From the NCBI RefSeq assembly GCF_009708005.2, contig NZ_CP052757.1:3038001-3102000 (forward strand): a stretch of DNA of 64,000 nucleotides. The letters run 5' to 3'. Numbering within the stretch: the stretch's first letter is position 1; each line of letters begins with the position of its first letter. The position numbers were made by a program, and so were the translations under genes. This DNA comes from Cellulosimicrobium protaetiae (GTDB taxonomy: Bacteria; Actinomycetota; Actinomycetes; Actinomycetales; Cellulomonadaceae). Under the pieces are notes generated by a model that was not told the DNA's origin, did not search any database, and was given only the letters and a program-made list of their open reading frames with translations. Below are positions 1 to 9,654 of the stretch, one piece after another.

Positions 1-168
1 CCCGGACCGCTCGAGCACGTCGCGCTCCTGCTGCCGTCGGGTGCGCTCGGCGAGGCGATGCGCGGCGCGCTGCTCGACGGTGCTGTGCCGCCGTTCTCCG
101 TCGTCGTGCTGCTCGGCTGGACCGCCGCGCTCGGCTGGGGCGCGGGCAAGCTCTTCCGCTGGACCTGA
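1..168 (+). CDS. C-terminal fragment of a membrane protein, probably ABC-2 type transporter permease
   Basis: The reading frame enters from the left edge and stops with TGA at 166-168. Fifty-five residues are visible. They include a hydrophobic segment (VPPFSVVVLLGWTAALGWGA) followed by a short positively charged tail ending KLFRWT, which is the usual end of a polytopic membrane protein. The permease assignment rests on this tail and on the common actinobacterial neighbourhood in which an ABC-2 permease precedes ctaA on the same strand. No catalytic motif is visible in so short a piece, so the family is inference. Confidence 0.55.
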   Translation, partial: PGPLEHVALLLPSGALGEAMRGALLDGAVPPFSVVVLLGWTAALGWGAGKLFRWT

Positions 169-220
169 GCCCGGGCGCATCTCACACCTGCGGGATTCCG
201 GGGCCGCCCACGCGCCCCGA

Positions 221-226
221 TACCGT
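221..226 (+). promoter_or_regulatory. -10 box of ctaA, leaderless arrangement
   Basis: TACCGT ends 6 nt before the GTG at 233, so transcription should begin at or next to the start codon. There is no Shine-Dalgarno sequence upstream of that GTG. No clear -35 box was found. Confidence 0.5.
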
Positions 227-232
227 GGGTCC

Positions 233-1198
233 GTGAGCACCCCGCCCCCCGCGCTCGACCCCGCTCCCGCCGACAGCCCGGCGGGCGCCGCGTCAGGCGA
301 CGGCGCCGCCCGCCCGGACCGGCTCGCGCCGCTGCGCCGGTGGACCCGGCCGGTGCTCGTCGCGAACCTGGTGGCGCAGATCGGCATCATCGTCACCGGC
401 GGTGCGGTACGGCTCACGGGCTCGGGGCTCGGATGCTCGACCTGGCCGCAGTGCGAGCCCGGGCAGTTCGCGGCGAAGTTCCACCCCGAGACGACGTACC
501 ACCAGTTCATCGAGTACGGGAACCGCACGCTCACCGGGGTGCTGAGCGTCATCGCGATCGCGGCCCTCGTGCTCGTGTGGACCGACCGCTCGCGCGTCCT
601 GTCCTACCGGCTCCTCGGCGCCGTCCCGCTGCTCGGCGTCGCCGCGCAGGCGGTCATCGGCGGCGTGATCGTCCTGCTGCACCTGCACCCGGGGTGGGTG
701 TCCCTGCACTTCGTCGTCTCGGCCGCGCTCGTCTCCGTCTCGCTGCTCCTCCTGCACCGGTCCGGCGAGGGCGACGGGCCGCCCGTCCCGACGGTCGCGC
801 CGCGCTCGCGCGCGCTCGCCTGGACGTTGTACGGGTTGACGGCGCTCGTCGTGGTCCTCGGAGTCATCGTCACCGGCGCCGGCCCGCACAGCGGCGACGA
901 GGAGGTCGGCTACCGCTTCGCCGTCGATCCCGCGCTCATGAGCAAGCTCCACGCGTGGGCCGTGTGGGTGTTCGTCGCGGTCCTCGTCGCGTACCTCGTG
1001 AGCGTCCGCCGCGGGCCGCGGGAGCCGCGCCGCGCGGCCTGGCTCCTGCTCGCCATCACGCTGGCCCAGGGGTTGATCGGGTACGTCCAGTACTTCACGG
1101 GCCTGCCCGCGCTCCTCGTGGGCCTGCACATGCTCGGCTCGGCGCTCCTCGTCGCCGGCTCGACGCGCGTCGTCCTGACGACCCGCACCCGCGCCTGA
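233..1198 (+). CDS. ctaA: Heme A synthase (COX15/CtaA family)
   Basis: This membrane enzyme oxidises the C8 methyl of heme O to give heme A for aa3-type cytochrome oxidase. From the GTG at 233 it is 321 residues, normal for actinobacterial CtaA, with a disordered Pro/Ala-rich N-terminus of about 35 residues. Eight hydrophobic segments follow. After the first comes GLGCSTWPQCEPG, the extracytoplasmic cysteine pair of the family. Candidate heme-ligand histidines lie in YHQFIEYGNRT, LHLHPGWVSLHF, KLHAWAVW and LVGLHMLG. An open frame reaches back to 41, but that part is low-complexity and overlaps the preceding gene. The GTG at 233 has a -10 box 6 nt upstream, so I take it as a leaderless start. 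Confidence 0.93.
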   Translation: MSTPPPALDPAPADSPAGAASGDGAARPDRLAPLRRWTRPVLVANLVAQIGIIVTGGAVRLTGSGLGCSTWPQCEPGQFAAKFHPETTYHQFIEYGNRTLTGVLSVIAIAALVLVWTDRSRVLSYRLLGAVPLLGVAAQAVIGGVIVLLHLHPGWVSLHFVVSAALVSVSLLLLHRSGEGDGPPVPTVAPRSRALAWTLYGLTALVVVLGVIVTGAGPHSGDEEVGYRFAVDPALMSKLHAWAVWVFVAVLVAYLVSVRRGPREPRRAAWLLLAITLAQGLIGYVQYFTGLPALLVGLHMLGSALLVAGSTRVVLTTRTRA

Positions 1199-1453
1199 GC
1201 GCTCGGTAGCTCGGCCGGCCCGGCCCGGCGCCAGCGCCCCAACAGTGCGACCAGCTCCGCGCGCGGCGGCTTGACCAGGCGATCCTGGCAGGCCGAACAG
1301 GCGACCTTGGCTCGTCAGCCATCCTGGACCAGCCGAGACCACCTGCTCGACGGGACGACCGCCCATCCTGGGCGGCGGGCTCGCCATCGAGGGGACACGT
1401 GCACGGTTCGACCTGTCGGACGCATGACGTCGTGCTCGAGCGCGTCGTCAGAC
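1199..1453. other. Intergenic region between convergent genes
   Basis: This 255-bp gap separates the ends of ctaA and the SUMF1-domain gene. I see no gene in it. A hairpin at 1359-1375 (7-bp stem CCGCCCA/TGGGCGG, 3-nt loop) is a weak candidate terminator. The CCTGGCAGG/CCTGG-type short repeats around 1280-1325 do not form an obvious long stem. Confidence 0.5.
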
Positions 1454-2296
1454 CTAGTGCTCGGTGCCCTTGGCGTCAGCCGCCTCGGCGGACGGGAACG
1501 TCAACGGCGTCCATCCGAGCGGCAGGAGGCCGGGGACCCGCGCCCGGGCGCGGTCCTCCGCGTCCGACCACCCTTGGGCGGCAGGGACGCCCGACTCGCC
1601 CACGGCACCCTGCGCGACGCGCAGCCCGACGTCCTCGATGCGCGCGTCGGGCGCGCTGCCACGACGAACCCCCGCGCGCACGCTCCAGGTCCGGTCCGCC
1701 CAGCCGCCGCCCCGCAGGCTCCGGTACTCGCCGTAGCGGGCGGTGTCGGCGTAGTCCCAGCACCACTCCCAGACGTTGCCGAGCGTGTCGTGGAGACCGA
1801 ACGCGTTCGGGAGCCGCGTGGCGACGGGGCGTGGACCGTCGACGCCGTCGTCCGCGGTCCACGCGACGTCGCCGACCGGGCCGTATCGCGGGCCGCTCGT
1901 CCCGCCGCGGCAGGCGTGCTCCCACTCGGCCTCGGTCGGGAGCCGGTAGCCCGCGGACCGCACGTCCCACCGGACGTCCCGACCCTCGACCCGGTACGCC
2001 GGGTCCAGGCCCGCCACCCGGGACGCCGCGTTGCACCAGCGCACCGACTCGAACCACGTCAGACCGTGCACGGGCACGTCGTCGTCGACACCCGACGGGC
2101 CACCCTGGGGGTGCGGGCGGAGCACGTCGGCATCGAGGACGGCATCGAGGACGGCCCGGTGCTGACCGGCGGTCACCGGGGTGCGCGCGACGCGGAACGG
2201 CTCCAGGGTGACGGAGCGCGACTCCCCGGTGCGCGCGTCGGCGACGTCGAGCCGACCGGCCGGGACGGGGACGAGGTCGGGAAGAGGAGGGCCCAC
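1454..2296 (-). CDS. SUMF1/EgtB/PvdO-type domain protein (formylglycine-generating-enzyme fold)
   Basis: The 280-residue product is a single SUMF1-type domain. The diagnostic blocks are visible in order: RVARTPVTAGQ near the N-terminus, YRLPTEAEWEHACRGG, NAFGLHDTLGNVWEWCWDY, LRGGGW and a final VGLRVA. Genuine formylglycine-generating enzymes carry two cysteines in the stretch after the GGS/GGW motif. Here that stretch (ADRTWSVRAGVRRGSAPDAR) has none, so sulfatase activation is unlikely and the substrate is unknown. The GTG at 2294-2296 is the first plausible start. No ATG lies upstream in frame near the domain start, so the exact N-terminus is uncertain. It ends convergently with ctaA and follows the Nudix gene after 58 bp. 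Confidence 0.85.
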   Translation of the reverse strand: MGPPLPDLVPVPAGRLDVADARTGESRSVTLEPFRVARTPVTAGQHRAVLDAVLDADVLRPHPQGGPSGVDDDVPVHGLTWFESVRWCNAASRVAGLDPAYRVEGRDVRWDVRSAGYRLPTEAEWEHACRGGTSGPRYGPVGDVAWTADDGVDGPRPVATRLPNAFGLHDTLGNVWEWCWDYADTARYGEYRSLRGGGWADRTWSVRAGVRRGSAPDARIEDVGLRVAQGAVGESGVPAAQGWSDAEDRARARVPGLLPLGWTPLTFPSAEAADAKGTEH

Positions 2297-2354
2297 GCCC
2301 CAGGACGCTACCCGAGGCGGTGCGCCGTTCGTCGGCCCGGGACCGTCGGAGGCG

Positions 2355-3023
2355 TCAGCCGCCGCGGCGCTCCGGCCACGGTGCGTCGGCCGGGCGGAGC
2401 GACGCCCACCCGGCGGCGCGGGACGCGGCGGCGGCGAGGATCCCGACGACGGCGGAGGGGTTGTGCACCTCGCCCGCGAGGACGCCGCGCAGCGCCTCGT
2501 CGAGCGGCACCCAGCGCAGCTCCATGTCGAGCTCCTCGGCCTCGCGCTCGAACCGCTCGTCCTCGGGGACGGGCGACAGGTCGCGCGCGAGGAAGACGCG
2601 CAGCGCCTCGTTCGAGCCGCCCGGCGTCGTGAAGTAGTCGACGAGGACGTCCCAGCGTGCGGCCTGGAGGTCGGACTCCTCCGCCAGCTCGCGTGCCGCG
2701 GCGAGCCGCCCGTCCTCCCCGACGACGTCGAGCAGGCCGGCCGGCACCTCCCACAGCTCGCGCCGCACGGGGTGGCGGTACTGCCGCAGCAGCAGGACCC
2801 GCTCCTGCTCGTCGAGCGCGACGATCGCGACCGCGCCGGGGTGGTCGAGGTACTCGCGCGTGACGCGGCCACCGTCCCCGAGGTCGACCACGTCGGAGCG
2901 CAGGTCGAACACGCGACCCGCGTGCACGACCTCCGTCTCCACGACCGGGCGCGGGGCGAGGGCGTCGACGACGGGTGCGCCGTCGGACGTCCCGGCCGGC
3001 GCAGACCCTGCCTCGGCGGCCAC
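2355..3023 (-). CDS. Nudix hydrolase, ADP-ribose pyrophosphatase type
   Basis: The 222-residue protein resembles NudF-type ADP-ribose diphosphatases, which split ADP-ribose to AMP and ribose-5-phosphate. The Nudix box is seen as PAGLLDVVGEDGR followed by RELAEES, with the REnnEE core intact and one extra residue in the G-to-E spacing. As I recall, the mycobacterial enzyme Rv1700 also has this spacing. A substrate-loop-like VRRELWEVPAG precedes the box. The GTG start follows directly on the TGA of pyrG (TGAGTG), so translation is probably coupled. Gene order pyrG-Nudix matches M. tuberculosis Rv1699-Rv1700. Confidence 0.88.
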   Translation of the reverse strand: MAAEAGSAPAGTSDGAPVVDALAPRPVVETEVVHAGRVFDLRSDVVDLGDGGRVTREYLDHPGAVAIVALDEQERVLLLRQYRHPVRRELWEVPAGLLDVVGEDGRLAAARELAEESDLQAARWDVLVDYFTTPGGSNEALRVFLARDLSPVPEDERFEREAEELDMELRWVPLDEALRGVLAGEVHNPSAVVGILAAAASRAAGWASLRPADAPWPERRGG

Positions 3024-4709
<1,686 letters not shown>

Positions 4710-4773
4710 GGAACTCCATCCTAACAGCGTGGCCGACGGCGGCACGCGGGCCGGGCAGTGCGACGCGCCACGT

Positions 4774-6417
4774 CTACGGGGCCGGCTCGTCCTCCGGGGG
4801 CGTGCTGCCCGTCCGGTCACGGCGCACCACGCCGAGCAGGGCCGCACGGTCCCCCGCGAGCGACACCCCGACGACGACGACCCCCGCGACGAGGGCCGCG
4901 AGGGCTCCGACGCCGACGGCGGGCAGCCAGCCCGCGTCGTCGGGCAGGAGCGCGCCCGAGACCGCCGATCCCGCGAGCGCGCCGAGGGCCACGCCCACGG
5001 CGACGACGGCGAGGGTCCGCGGGACCCCGTGCGTCGCCTCCGGCCCAGCGTGCCGCCGCGTCGCGACGAGCAGACCGGCACCCGCGACCGACATCCCGAC
5101 CGTGGTCGCGAGCCCGAGCTGGAGCAGCACCCCCGCCTGGTCGCGGACGCCGGTGACGGCGGGCAGGACGTACGCGGTCGCGGCCACCGCGAGCCACCCC
5201 GTGGCGGTCACGACGACCGCGACACGCTGGTGGTCGATCGTGTACAGCGCGCGCGACAGGTGCAGGATCAGCGAGAAGCCGACGATGCCGACGGCCATGC
5301 CCGCGACGGCTCCCCCGAGCCCCTCGACCGAGCCCGTCGCGACCCGGGCGAACACCGCCTCGACGGCGGCGGACGCGGCGATCAGCGCGGCGGCCCCGAG
5401 ACCGGCGACGACGAGCAGCGTGCGGGTCGTGGTCGCGAGCAGGCGCCGGTAGGCGTCGTGGCGGGCGTGCGCGACGTGCTCCGCGAGGCGCGGGAAGGCG
5501 CTCGTCGCGAGCGGGAACGCGAGCACCGCGTACGGGAGCAGGTACACCTGCTGCGCGTACCAGTAGGTCGGGAAGGTCTGCTCCGGGCCGAACCGGTAGG
5601 ACGCGCCCAGGATCGCCAGGACGGAGAGCTGCTGCGCGACGAGCGCACCGATCCCCGCGAACGCGAGGTTGCGCGCCCGGACCGCCTCGCCGCCCGGGAA
5701 CCGCAGGGTGGGCCGCAGCCGCACGCCCAGCCGGCGCACCGGGAGGACGAGGGGCAGCGCGAGGACCGCCACACCCGCCGTGGTGCCCCAGCCCAGCCAG
5801 GCGATGGCCTTGCCCGACACCGCGGCCACGTCCTTCGGGTCACCCGCGAGGCCGGCGAAGACGAGGAAGACCGCGATGACCGCGAGGCTCGACAGGAGCG
5901 GCGAGAACGCCTGCCAGAAGAAGCGCTTGTGCGCCTGCAGGACGCTCCCGAGCACGACCGCGAGCCCGTACAGCGGGACCTGGAGCGCGAACACGCGCAC
6001 GAACGTCGCCGTGACGTCGACGAGCTCGGGGTGCTCGCGCATGAGGAGAGCCGCGATCGGCTGCGCGAGGAGCGCGAGGAGCGCACCGAGCGGGACGAGC
6101 ACGACGAGCGTCCAGCCGAGCAGCGCCGACGCGATGCGCGAGACCTCCGTGCCCGCGCGCCGGGCGATGGGACCGGCGAGGAGCGGGACCACGGATCCTG
6201 CGAGCGCGCCGCCCGCGGCCACCTCGAACAGGACGTTCGGCAGGAGGTTCGCCGCCGTGTACGCCGAGCCGACGCCCTCCGTGCCGACCGCCGCGGACTG
6301 CACGAGCGACCGCGCGAAGCCGACGAGCCGGCTCGCGACCGTCACGAGCGTGATCATCGCGGCGGCGCCCGCCAGGGTGCCCGTGGCGGCGCGCAGCCGC
6401 CCCGCCCGCGCGCTCAC
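4774..6417 (-). CDS. murJ: Lipid II flippase MurJ (MviN family)
   Basis: MurJ moves lipid-linked peptidoglycan precursor across the cytoplasmic membrane. The 547 residues form about 14 hydrophobic segments. The N-terminal part has the family signature ([34 protein letters not shown]), with a conserved Arg and the AANLLPN block. The C-terminus ends in a short acidic/proline tail. It lacks the long pseudokinase extension of mycobacterial MviN. The GTG start overlaps the TGA of the MraY-like gene (GTGA), so the two are co-translated. The neighbours steA/steB upstream fit a cell-envelope and division role. Confidence 0.93.
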   Translation of the reverse strand: MSARAGRLRAATGTLAGAAAMITLVTVASRLVGFARSLVQSAAVGTEGVGSAYTAANLLPNVLFEVAAGGALAGSVVPLLAGPIARRAGTEVSRIASALLGWTLVVLVPLGALLALLAQPIAALLMREHPELVDVTATFVRVFALQVPLYGLAVVLGSVLQAHKRFFWQAFSPLLSSLAVIAVFLVFAGLAGDPKDVAAVSGKAIAWLGWGTTAGVAVLALPLVLPVRRLGVRLRPTLRFPGGEAVRARNLAFAGIGALVAQQLSVLAILGASYRFGPEQTFPTYWYAQQVYLLPYAVLAFPLATSAFPRLAEHVAHARHDAYRRLLATTTRTLLVVAGLGAAALIAASAAVEAVFARVATGSVEGLGGAVAGMAVGIVGFSLILHLSRALYTIDHQRVAVVVTATGWLAVAATAYVLPAVTGVRDQAGVLLQLGLATTVGMSVAGAGLLVATRRHAGPEATHGVPRTLAVVAVGVALGALAGSAVSGALLPDDAGWLPAVGVGALAALVAGVVVVGVSLAGDRAALLGVVRRDRTGSTPPEDEPAP

Positions 6418-7253
6418 GCCGGGCGCCGGCCCCACGTGTCCACGCGCCGCAGCACGTCGTTGCCCTCGATGACCTTCGAGAAGCTCACCTTCTCGCTCGC
6501 CAGGGTCAGCCCGACCACGCCGGCGAGCACGAGCCAGCGCACCGACCGGGGCGCGGCGAACGCGACCTGCGAGCCGAGCGCCGCGCCGAGCGCGTTCGCG
6601 CCGCAGTCGCCGAGCATGTCGCGCTCACCGAGGTCACCGGGTGCGGCGGCGGCCGCGGCTCCGAGGACGGCACCCGTCGTGGGGGCCGCGCACGTCGCGA
6701 GGTGGGGCAGCGACGCGGCCCCGGCAGCCTTGAGAGCGCGGCCGGGGCGCAGGTCCAGGAGGTTGAGGAGGTTGGCCGTGCCGGCCATGAGCGCGCCGTT
6801 CACGCCGACGTCGACGAGGTGACCGAACGCGCCGCCCGTCCGTCGCGTCCCGATGGCCGCGGCGACGAGCGAGACGCCGCTGATCCCGAGGATCTTCATC
6901 CCTCCGGTCGTGACCCGGCCCTCCGCGAGCGCGCCGAGGTGGCCGCGCAGCCCTTTGGTGCGCGTGGTGGTGTCCTCGGCGAGGTCGTCCACGAGCCCGA
7001 AGGTGCCCGCGCTCGCCGTCGCCAGCGCCACGGCAGCACGCGTGCGCGCGTCCCCGCCCGCGGCGAGCGTGCCCGCGACGAGACCCGCGGTGACCGCGGG
7101 GCCCTCCAGCAGGCTGATCGGCTCGCCGCGATGGTTGGTGCGCGTCCAGCGATCCGCACCGCCGGGCGCTCGCGTCTCCGCGGCCCGACGAGCCGAGGCC
7201 GTCACGACGGCGGCGACCCCCGCCGCCACGAGCGTCCGCAGCGCGCGTGCCAT
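6414..7253 (-). CDS. MraY/WecA-like membrane glycosyl-phosphate transferase homologue
   Basis: The 279-residue membrane protein resembles the polyprenyl-phosphate N-acetylhexosamine-1-phosphate transferase family. Visible motifs are FGLVDDLAEDTTTRTKGLRGHL (the Asp-Asp pair and following basic loop) and TANLLNLLDLRPGRALK, the counterpart of the NxxNLxDG Mg2+-binding motif. A late GDCGANALGA block corresponds to the third conserved loop. It is about 50-80 residues shorter than MraY (over 320). The ATG at 7251-7253 starts 1 nt after the steB stop, and the end overlaps murJ. Substrate unknown. A role in envelope polymer or lipid carrier metabolism is inference from family and context. Confidence 0.75.
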   Translation of the reverse strand: MARALRTLVAAGVAAVVTASARRAAETRAPGGADRWTRTNHRGEPISLLEGPAVTAGLVAGTLAAGGDARTRAAVALATASAGTFGLVDDLAEDTTTRTKGLRGHLGALAEGRVTTGGMKILGISGVSLVAAAIGTRRTGGAFGHLVDVGVNGALMAGTANLLNLLDLRPGRALKAAGAASLPHLATCAAPTTGAVLGAAAAAAPGDLGERDMLGDCGANALGAALGSQVAFAAPRSVRWLVLAGVVGLTLASEKVSFSKVIEGNDVLRRVDTWGRRPA

Positions 7254-7254
7254 C

Positions 7255-8346
7255 TCAGCCCTCCCCCGCGACCGCGTCGGTCTGCTCGACGTCCGCCGTG
7301 GCCCCGTCGCCCGCGGCATCGCCTGCCGCGGTGTCCTGGGCACCGGCGTCGGACGAGGTCGTGCGCGTCACGGGCGGGAGCTCGACGGCGGGCGGGATGA
7401 CCGCCGTCGCGCTCTCCTCGAAGCCGAACTGCCCCACCTGGTCGGCGATGCGCGCCGCGAGGGCGAGCGGGACGTTGATCCGCCCGGGCTCGGCCTCGAT
7501 GCCGCTGACGGTCGAGAGCGTCGCGGCGAGGTCCTCGTTCGCCCGGATCGTCGAGACGACGTCCCCCGACACCGCACTCGGTCCCGCGACGAGAGCCGCC
7601 TCGGCGACCTCCTGCGCGGCGACCGCGACCTGGACCTCGATGTCGACCACGTAGGTGTCCGGCTCCGGCGCCTCCTCGCCCTCCGCGGCCGGGGCCGCGG
7701 CCTGCTCGGGTGCGGGCCCGCCGAGGAGCAGCACCACGTCCGCGGGGAACGACTGCTCCGTCACGACGTCGACGAGGGCGAACCGCTCCAGGAGCGCCTC
7801 GAGCTCGACGGCCTCGGCGCTGCGCTCCTCCGAGCTCGTCGGGGCGGAGCCGGTGAGCGCGAGCGCGAGCGCGCGGGCGAGCCGCTGCTCGGGCGTCGCG
7901 TCCTCGGGGACCTCGCCCAGCTTGTCGCCGAGGCCCTCGGCCACCGTCTGCCGCGCGCTCTCCTCGTCCTCGCTGGTCCACGAGTCGGTGAGGCGGACGT
8001 GCCCCACGACCGACGCGCCCGCCGTCTCGAGCTGCTCCGCGATCGCGTCGTCCCGTTCGTTGTCGGCGCCGTCGAGGTCGACGACGGCGACCCGGCGGTC
8101 CTGGAGGGAGCCGGCGACGAGCTGCGGGCCTGCGGCCTCGATGTACCGGGAGCCGTCACCGAGGGTCACGTTCGCCTGGTCGAGCTGGTCGCGCAGCTCG
8201 TTGCGCTCGGTGCGCAGCTGCTCGACCTGCCCGGTGAGCTGGTCGCCGATCGCGCCCTGGAGCGGGCCGGCGCCGAGGATGATCCCGACGGCCAGGGCCA
8301 GGAAGACCGAGATCAACGAGACGATGTGGTACCTGAAGTCGATCAC
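7255..8346 (-). CDS. steB: SteB/MctB family protein (DUF3186; copper transport outer-membrane-like or cytokinesis partner)
   Basis: The 363-residue product begins MIDFRYHIVSLISVFLALAVGIILGAGPL, the conserved N-terminal membrane anchor of this family. A coiled coil (about residues 35-60) follows, then an alpha/beta domain and a low-complexity Ala/Asp tail. The M. tuberculosis homologue Rv1698 was described as the copper-resistance channel MctB. The Corynebacterium homologue SteB acts with SteA at the division septum. Both roles come from the literature on the family, and I cannot decide between them here. Position directly after steA and before pyrG matches Rv1697-1698-1699, apart from the two envelope genes inserted here. 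Confidence 0.88.
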   Translation of the reverse strand: MIDFRYHIVSLISVFLALAVGIILGAGPLQGAIGDQLTGQVEQLRTERNELRDQLDQANVTLGDGSRYIEAAGPQLVAGSLQDRRVAVVDLDGADNERDDAIAEQLETAGASVVGHVRLTDSWTSEDEESARQTVAEGLGDKLGEVPEDATPEQRLARALALALTGSAPTSSEERSAEAVELEALLERFALVDVVTEQSFPADVVLLLGGPAPEQAAAPAAEGEEAPEPDTYVVDIEVQVAVAAQEVAEAALVAGPSAVSGDVVSTIRANEDLAATLSTVSGIEAEPGRINVPLALAARIADQVGQFGFEESATAVIPPAVELPPVTRTTSSDAGAQDTAAGDAAGDGATADVEQTDAVAGEG

Positions 8347-8460
8347 TGTGCGGTGGTGTCCTTCGGTTCGTGCTGCTGCGTGCTGGCAAGGTCAGGGTCC
8401 CGCGGGGTGCGGGGGCGGGCGCGGTCCTGCCCGAGGGGCGGACCGGCGCCCGCGGTGGCG

Positions 8461-9648
8461 TCAGCCGCCGCCCGAGAAGAGCGACCCGACCCACGACCAC
8501 AGGTCGTCGAACCGGGCGCCCACGATCCCGAAGAACGTCTGGCCCGCGGCCGTGGACCACAGCGCGGCGATCACCGCGAGCAGCCCGGCGAGGGAGAGGA
8601 GCCAGAGCTGCAGGTTGGAGATCCGGTGCCGGTACAGGCGGGAGACGCCCTTCGCGTCGACGAGCTTCCCCCCGACGCGCAGGCGCGTGAGGAACGTGCT
8701 CGCCATACCCGCGCGGCCCTTGTCGAGGAACTCCACGAGCGTCGCGTGCGTGCCGACCGCGACGATGACCTCGGCGCCCTTGTCGTCGGCCAGGAGCATC
8801 GCGATGTCCTCGCTCGTGCCCGTGGCGGGGAACACGACCGGCTCCACGCCGAGCTCCTGGACGCGCTCGAGCCCGGGCGCCTTGCCGTCCCGGTAGGCGT
8901 GCACGACGATCTCCGCCCCGCTGCTCAGCGCGCGGTCGGACACCGAGTCCATGTCGCCGACGATCATGTCCGGCTTCCACCCGGCGTCGAGGATCGCGTC
9001 CGCGCCGCCGTCCACGCCGATGAGCACCGGGCGGTACTCCGTGATGTACGGGCGCAGCGTCGCGAGGTCCTCGCGGTAGTGGTAGCCGCGCACGACGATG
9101 AGGACCTGCCGGCCGTCGATCGGCGTGCGGATGTCCGGGACGCCGACGCCGTCGAGCAGCAGGTCGCGCTCGCGACGCAGGTAGTCCATCGTGTTCTCGG
9201 CGAAGGACTCGATCTCGACCGAGAGGTTGGCTCGCGCCTCCTCGAGGCTGCGCGCGACCGTCTCCTCGCTCTGGAGGGCTCCCTCCGCGACGAGGTCGTC
9301 GCCCAGGTAGACCTTGCCGCCGTCCAGCCGCAGCTCGCGGCCCTCGGGGACGGCCATGATCGCCGGTCCGAGGTCGTCGACGAGCACGATCCCCGCCTCG
9401 ACGAGGACGTCGGGCCCGAGGTTCGGGTAGCGCCCCGACACGGACTTCGCGGCGTTGAGGACGGCGGACGGCCTGGCCGCCACGAGGGCGTCGGCCGCGA
9501 CCCGGTCGATGTCGACGTGGTCGATCACCGCGACGTCACCGGGCTGGAGCCGCTTCGTCAGCGCCTTGGTGCGCGTGTCGACCTTGGCCGGGCCGAGCGT
9601 GCCGGACCCGGCCTCCGGCAGGGAGGCTTTGCGCAGAGTGAGTCTCAT
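8461..9648 (-). CDS. steA: SteA, putative cytokinetic-ring protein with thiamin-pyrophosphokinase-like domain
   Basis: The 395-residue protein has an N-terminal domain with VAVIDHVDIDRVAADALV. A central domain (about 180-340) resembles the catalytic fold of thiamin pyrophosphokinase (LIGVDGGADAILDAGWKPDMIVGDMDSVSD). A single C-terminal membrane helix (LQLWLLSLAGLLAVIAALW) comes next, then a glycine-rich end. This is the layout of SteA (Rv1697; Cg1603), reported to localise with SteB at the septum. Thiamin kinase activity is not expected. It starts 6 bp after the recN stop and precedes steB by 114 bp, so the three probably form one transcript. Confidence 0.9.
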   Translation of the reverse strand: MRLTLRKASLPEAGSGTLGPAKVDTRTKALTKRLQPGDVAVIDHVDIDRVAADALVAARPSAVLNAAKSVSGRYPNLGPDVLVEAGIVLVDDLGPAIMAVPEGRELRLDGGKVYLGDDLVAEGALQSEETVARSLEEARANLSVEIESFAENTMDYLRRERDLLLDGVGVPDIRTPIDGRQVLIVVRGYHYREDLATLRPYITEYRPVLIGVDGGADAILDAGWKPDMIVGDMDSVSDRALSSGAEIVVHAYRDGKAPGLERVQELGVEPVVFPATGTSEDIAMLLADDKGAEVIVAVGTHATLVEFLDKGRAGMASTFLTRLRVGGKLVDAKGVSRLYRHRISNLQLWLLSLAGLLAVIAALWSTAAGQTFFGIVGARFDDLWSWVGSLFSGGG

Positions 9649-9654
9649 CGTGCC

